Source: Zygnema circumcarinatum (lineage: Eukaryota; Streptophyta; Zygnematophyceae; Zygnematales; Zygnemataceae). Taken from it: a stretch of DNA of 64,000 nucleotides. Shown here in pieces: positions 60,413 to 64,000 of the stretch. Each line of letters opens with the position of its first letter. Positions within the stretch are counted from its first letter, which is position 1. The stretch spans positions 1,710,730 to 1,774,729 of the forward strand of contig CM074804.1 of NCBI GenBank assembly GCA_037447605.1, given 5' to 3'. The notes beneath the pieces are model-generated. The model had not been told where the DNA came from and did not search any database. It was given only the letters and a program-made list of their open reading frames with translations. Made by a program: the position numbers and the translations under genes.

Positions 60413-61546
60413 ATGGAAGGAGAGCGGAGAGGAGAGCCGTCCGTACAGTCCGCCTCTCCTTCCAAAGTGTCAGAACCAGAAGCTTTTCTGAAGCAGCTCG
60501 GGTTCTCCGACGAAGAGTCTGCCAAAATTTTCAAGAAGTGCCCCCGGCTGCGGGCAGATGGGGCAGAGGGAAGGATGCAGGAGGTGGTGGGCTTCCTGGA
60601 AGGGTTCAGGGAGGGTTCAGGGTCAGGGCCCAAAAAGCATAAGAAACAGATTTTGAGGGCTCTACGGAGGTGCCCGCAACTCCTTGCTTACAGTGTTGCG
60701 GAGAAACTGCGGCCTGCAACTGAATTTCTCAGATTTTTAGGGTTAAGGGACATGGAAATCAGTTCTGTGATTCTCCGATTTCCGAGCGTCCTGACACGGA
60801 GCATGGAAGAGAAGCTCTGCCCCCTTCTCAGCTTTCTCCAACTACTCGGAATTTCCGAAAGTAATCTTCCTCGAATTATCATGGCGGCGCCCCGACTGCT
60901 CAGTTACAGCATAGAAACGAAGCTCAAACCGGCGGTGGAATATTTTCAAAGTTTGGGATTAGAATTACGGCAAATAGGAAGAGCGGTTTCGCATTTTCCG
61001 CAGCTTTTGGGGTACAATTTGGATAATAGAATTCGGCCCACAGTGGCCTACTTGCAGGAATTAGGGTTAGGGCTAAGGGCCGTGGGCTGCATTGTGGAGA
61101 GGCACCCTCACATTCTCGCACGGAACGCCGCTCAAGTGTTCGTTCCACGGATCGAGTTTCTATGCTCCTTAGGGTTAGCGAAGTTGGAGATTGCGGAAGT
61201 AGTATCTCGCTTTCCTCCAGTGCTCACTAAGAGCATCCCTCACTGCCTGCAGCCGAGGATTCATTTTTTGCAACAGGACATGGGCCGCTCCCCAAAGGAA
61301 ATCGTTCAATTTCCGTGGTTTTTTGGGCGAAATTTAAACAGAACCATTGTTCCGCGACATCGAGCTTTAACGGAAAACGGAATCGTTCCCGACTCGTTGG
61401 CGGACATGTTGGAGCGTTGGAACAAAAGGTTCACGGAGCGGTACGGAGTGAACGTCGTCTACCCCAAACGCCGAATTCCTTCGTCTGCATTCCACATGGA
61501 ACAGGGCTTGGGAGAGCGCCTCCCCTGTGGGGCTGCTTCTCTCTAA
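60413..61546 (+). CDS. mTERF family protein (organelle gene expression)
   Basis: mTERF proteins bind nucleic acid in mitochondria or plastids and regulate transcription or splicing. This single open frame has 377 codons. About eight helical mTERF repeats follow one another with the usual spacing, for example CPQLLAYSVAEKLRPATEFL, FPSVLTRSMEEKLCPLLSFL, APRLLSYSIETKLKPAVEYF, FPQLLGYNLDNRIRPTVAYL and FPPVLTKSIPHCLQPRIHFL. The last repeat is FPWFFGRNLNRTIVPRHRAL. The proposed N-terminus (MEGERRGEPS) is not a good targeting peptide. The frame stays open upstream to a possible splice acceptor near 60277 and would add an Arg/Trp/Ala-rich segment, so a 5' exon with the transit peptide is likely. Confidence 0.92.
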   Translation: MEGERRGEPSVQSASPSKVSEPEAFLKQLGFSDEESAKIFKKCPRLRADGAEGRMQEVVGFLEGFREGSGSGPKKHKKQILRALRRCPQLLAYSVAEKLRPATEFLRFLGLRDMEISSVILRFPSVLTRSMEEKLCPLLSFLQLLGISESNLPRIIMAAPRLLSYSIETKLKPAVEYFQSLGLELRQIGRAVSHFPQLLGYNLDNRIRPTVAYLQELGLGLRAVGCIVERHPHILARNAAQVFVPRIEFLCSLGLAKLEIAEVVSRFPPVLTKSIPHCLQPRIHFLQQDMGRSPKEIVQFPWFFGRNLNRTIVPRHRALTENGIVPDSLADMLERWNKRFTERYGVNVVYPKRRIPSSAFHMEQGLGERLPCGAASL

Positions 61547-62803
61547 GCGTAGTAATTCACTTGCATTCTTACGGAACTTCCGGCTCCCTTTCTCGCTCTC
61601 CCTCTTTTTCTCTGTCTCTCGCTCCCTCCCCCTCTCCTCCTCTCCCGCTTCTTTTTTGAAGTGTTTTAGGCGGCTCAAATGGGCCATGTATTCATGAGGG
61701 TTGTTAGAATGGTGGCTCCTACAGTCTCACACATTCAGTGGCTTCGAGAATGTTTTCGTTAAGCATGCTTCAGATTGTAAATTTTTTTTTAATCGTGATG
61801 ATTTAGGGTTTGTTTCTTTGGCACTTCATATTGGACTCCAGGCCTCCGTACTTCATAATGCAAGCTTAGAGGTTGTTTGATTCATAACAAGTTAATACAT
61901 AAGATTAGTTTTTTTTTCTCTCGAAGGGTTCGTTTTTTTTTTTTGTTTATGGGGTGGTACAGGCGTGTGTCTGCAAGCTCCTTGGAGAATATTCTTTTAT
62001 TTTTTTCTATTCTTCACTTGAGTGAATTGAACTTAGTCCCATCCCCCCTCTTCAACTTTTTGGCAAAGGGTTGATGTGAAAGACAACGAGGAGAGAGAAA
62101 GGCAAAGGGACGTGCAAAGTGAGGAGGAGAAGGAGAGCGATAGGGAGGGAAAGGGAGAGCGAGGGAGGAAGGGACAGACGGAGTGAGGGAGAGAGCGAGG
62201 GAGCGAAGTTCGCCCTCCCTTCGGATTCCTTGTTAGGAGTCGTCCGCCCGGCTGAAAATTTGAAAATTCGTCACTAGTTCAGGTTAAGCAATCTAATTCT
62301 CGAATTAAATTCTGGTTCGGAGCGTTCTAGTTTGAATTTTAGTTTTAGTTTTAGTTTTAGGACGTTTTGTAGGCGACTGCTTTAATTTGCCACCCTTCAT
62401 GTAAGGACGGGGGGAGGGGCAAAATGCCGCCCGAAATACTCCTCATTCCTAATCGTTTTAGAAACAGACAGTTTTCTACAACCTCGTTTTTTAGGATTTA
62501 GGAATCCCCTGCTCTCCAACGCATAACGATCTCAGCCCCTCTGCGCTCGACCGATTTCAGGCACGTTCATTTCAGACGTTGCGCCGTCATGATGACGACA
62601 GCCCTAAGCGCGTCGGGCGACAGGGCCTGACCGAGCGAACCGGGCGGTTCGGTCGGTCGAAGTCCCGCACGTGCGAGCATTTTCGCCACGCCGTCCGATG
62701 GTAATCCGCTGCCTGATCGTACGGCGCGATATCGGTCCGATACGCGTATCGGATATACCGACTGGCCTCACTTTCTCTCTCTCTCGGATCGCATGCTATC
62801 TCA
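61547..62803. other. Convergent spacer between mTERF and the branching enzyme
   Basis: No gene is seen. It contains a CT-rich stretch (61600-61660), T-rich UTR-like DNA, a purine-rich block (62080-62210), a short (TTTTAG)n run near 62336-62360, and a GATACG palindrome group near 62715-62760 (GATCGTACGGCGCGATATCG; CCGATACGCGTATCGGATAT). Confidence 0.55.
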
Positions 62804-63829
62804 TCAAGAAGGCTCCCATATCCGCACAAGCCGGTACACCTGGCCATGGGGGTTGGAGGGGAGAGTGAGAGGGCCGGCGGAGAGGGAGGAAGCAGAGTGA
62901 TGGGAAGAGAGGGAGAGGAAGAGGGAGAGGGAGAGGGAGAGGGAGAGGGAAAGGGAGAGGGAGAGGGAGAGGGAGAGGGAGAGGGAGAGGGAGGGGAGGG
63001 GGAGGGGGAGGGGGAGGGGGGGAGGAAGAGGGACAGGGAGGGAGATAGAGAGAGGAAGGGAGAGAGAGACCTCTACCGTAAGTAGTGACGACATGGAAAC
63101 AACAGTCGACGAAACTGACAACGAGAACTGGGATCGGGAGGGCATTGAGAGGGACTCACCTGGGCTGTATGTGCGGGCAGGTTCAGAGTGACCAGATTCG
63201 GCCGCTCTACTGCACTGCGCGTCACATTAGGGCTCCGAATGTCCCAGTTTCGAACATCGGCAAAACAACAAGCAATAATCAGTACATTTGAGTCATCTTA
63301 AAGGAAAAAATATGTGAAGCGGCGGTACAGGAAGGACAAGCGCAGTACAGTTCCCTCCCTAAAATGGCATTTGGATTTTCAGGCGTTTCAAAACTTTGGG
63401 GCTTTTAGGGTTGGGGAGGTACCCGGTAAATACTGTTTCTATGGAGCTCTGCTCGCCAGTTAACAGACCCATGCCGCCAAATCGGTCCTCATCCGTGTCC
63501 AAAATTCTCTGAGTGAAACGAAGGATGAAGAAGTGTGGGTGAGAGAGAGAGCGGGAGGAAATTTGAGTGCGAGTGGGAGAGGGAGGGAGAGATAACGGAG
63601 AGGGAGAAGGAGGAGTGAGAGGAAGAGAGCGGGAGAGGGTAGGAGGGAGGGAGGGAGGGAGGGGGAAACAAAATGAGTGAAAGGGAAAAAGAGAGAGAGA
63701 AAGAGAGAGAGAGCGTCAGCATACCATATATTCCCCTGCATCAGGAAGCGCCACGCGGTACTCGTCATAGGACTGAAAGGGATGAAAGTTGAACACAAAG
63801 AACAGTCTGTCCCGCAAAAATGCAATTAT
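62804..63829 (-). CDS. 1,4-alpha-glucan (starch) branching enzyme, C-terminal exons only
   Basis: Branching enzymes form alpha-1,6 branches in starch or glycogen. Four 3' exons are present (63725-63829, 63423-63508, 63160-63214, 62804-62839), all phase-compatible. They encode the C-terminal all-beta domain: LRDRLFFVFNFHPFQSYDEY, RVALPDAGEYM, RILDTDEDRFGGMG, ERPNLVTLNLPAHTAQVYRL, ending WEPS and TGA at 62804-62806. The phrase VFNFHP...YRV...G.Y...LDTD..RFGG and the final L-P-A-H-T-A-Q-V-Y are characteristic of GH13 branching enzymes. The catalytic barrel lies beyond position 64000. Confidence 0.88.
62905..63050. repeat. (GGGAGA)n and (GGGGGA)n tract in a branching enzyme intron
   Basis: About fifteen GGGAGA units (62920-62995) are followed by GGAGGGGGAGGGGGAG. 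They are purine-only on + and pyrimidine-only on the coding strand, in the last intron of the minus-strand gene. Confidence 0.9.
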
Positions 63830-64000
63830 CTGCAACCCCCAAATTTGCGCACCCGACCAAAGGTGAATAAGGCGCTTTTGCCTCATGCAAACAGAAGGGG
63901 GGGGAGAGGGCCAAGGGCGAACGGGGGGGAGAAGAGGAGAGCGAGAGAGGGAAAGTGGGAGGGAGGCAGGTGGGGGAGAATTGGGGGGGGGGGGGGGGGG
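63830..64000. other. Window edge: branching enzyme intron
   Basis: This is purine-rich intron sequence ending in a homopolymeric G run at the right edge. No further branching enzyme exon is recognisable before position 64000. Confidence 0.5.

Noticed and set aside
62846-63085. 79-codon Gly/Glu-repeat frame
   Set aside because: It is the translation of (GGGAGA)n in the last intron of the branching enzyme gene.

Overview
The window is nuclear DNA from a member of the green plant lineage. My best guess is a streptophyte alga or another early-diverging green plant; the sequence does not fix a species. Ten protein-coding genes could be reconstructed, nine of them split by GT-AG introns (two introns look like GC-AG) that are full of polypurine or polypyrimidine low-complexity DNA. 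Several genes point to green plants: an ABA4-type neoxanthin-synthesis protein, a plant-type MSL mechanosensitive channel, a plant-style TIPIN with a CCHC knuckle, a plant mTERF protein, an IPK1 and a starch/glucan branching enzyme. The 10-base run of N shows that this is a scaffold. Exon chains were assembled by hand from splice-site, phase and family similarity, and every complete chain sums to a whole number of codons.

Layout, left to right. SGT1 (+, 5' end off the window, to 3600) converges on ABA4 (-, 4160-6539). A 28-exon ATRX chromatin remodeller (-, 8072-22413) is divergent from TIPIN (+, 24649-26709). An MSL channel (-, 26971-33424) is divergent from inositol-pentakisphosphate 2-kinase IPK1 (+, 35800-39862); their shared upstream region carries a cluster of CACGTGGC boxes and a 774-bp inverted-repeat transposable element with an 8-bp target duplication. 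A short-type ABCC transporter follows (+, about 44368-54973). Its first two exons are present twice, because 1863 bp is repeated identically on both sides of the N gap, almost certainly an assembly artefact. After ABCC come a transposon-derived ORF fragment (-, 55316-55807), TCTP (+, 56152-58384), an intron-poor mTERF gene (+, 60413-61546) and the 3' end of a branching enzyme gene (-, 62804-63829, continuing off the right edge).

The genes do not form one pathway. Two head-to-head pairs stand out: ATRX/TIPIN, both linked to replication-fork and chromatin stability, and MSL/IPK1. The most notable single observation is that ATRX carries two consecutive complete ADD zinc-finger modules preceded by two copies of a SAP-like motif. 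Also notable is a pair of homologous, phase-compatible but mutually incompatible exons in the ABCC gene that could be alternatives to one another. Non-coding DNA contains minisatellites with periods of 110, 130 and 145 bp, (GGGAGA)n tracts in several introns, and recurring CGTACGG / CGATAC-type palindromic words in most intergenic regions.
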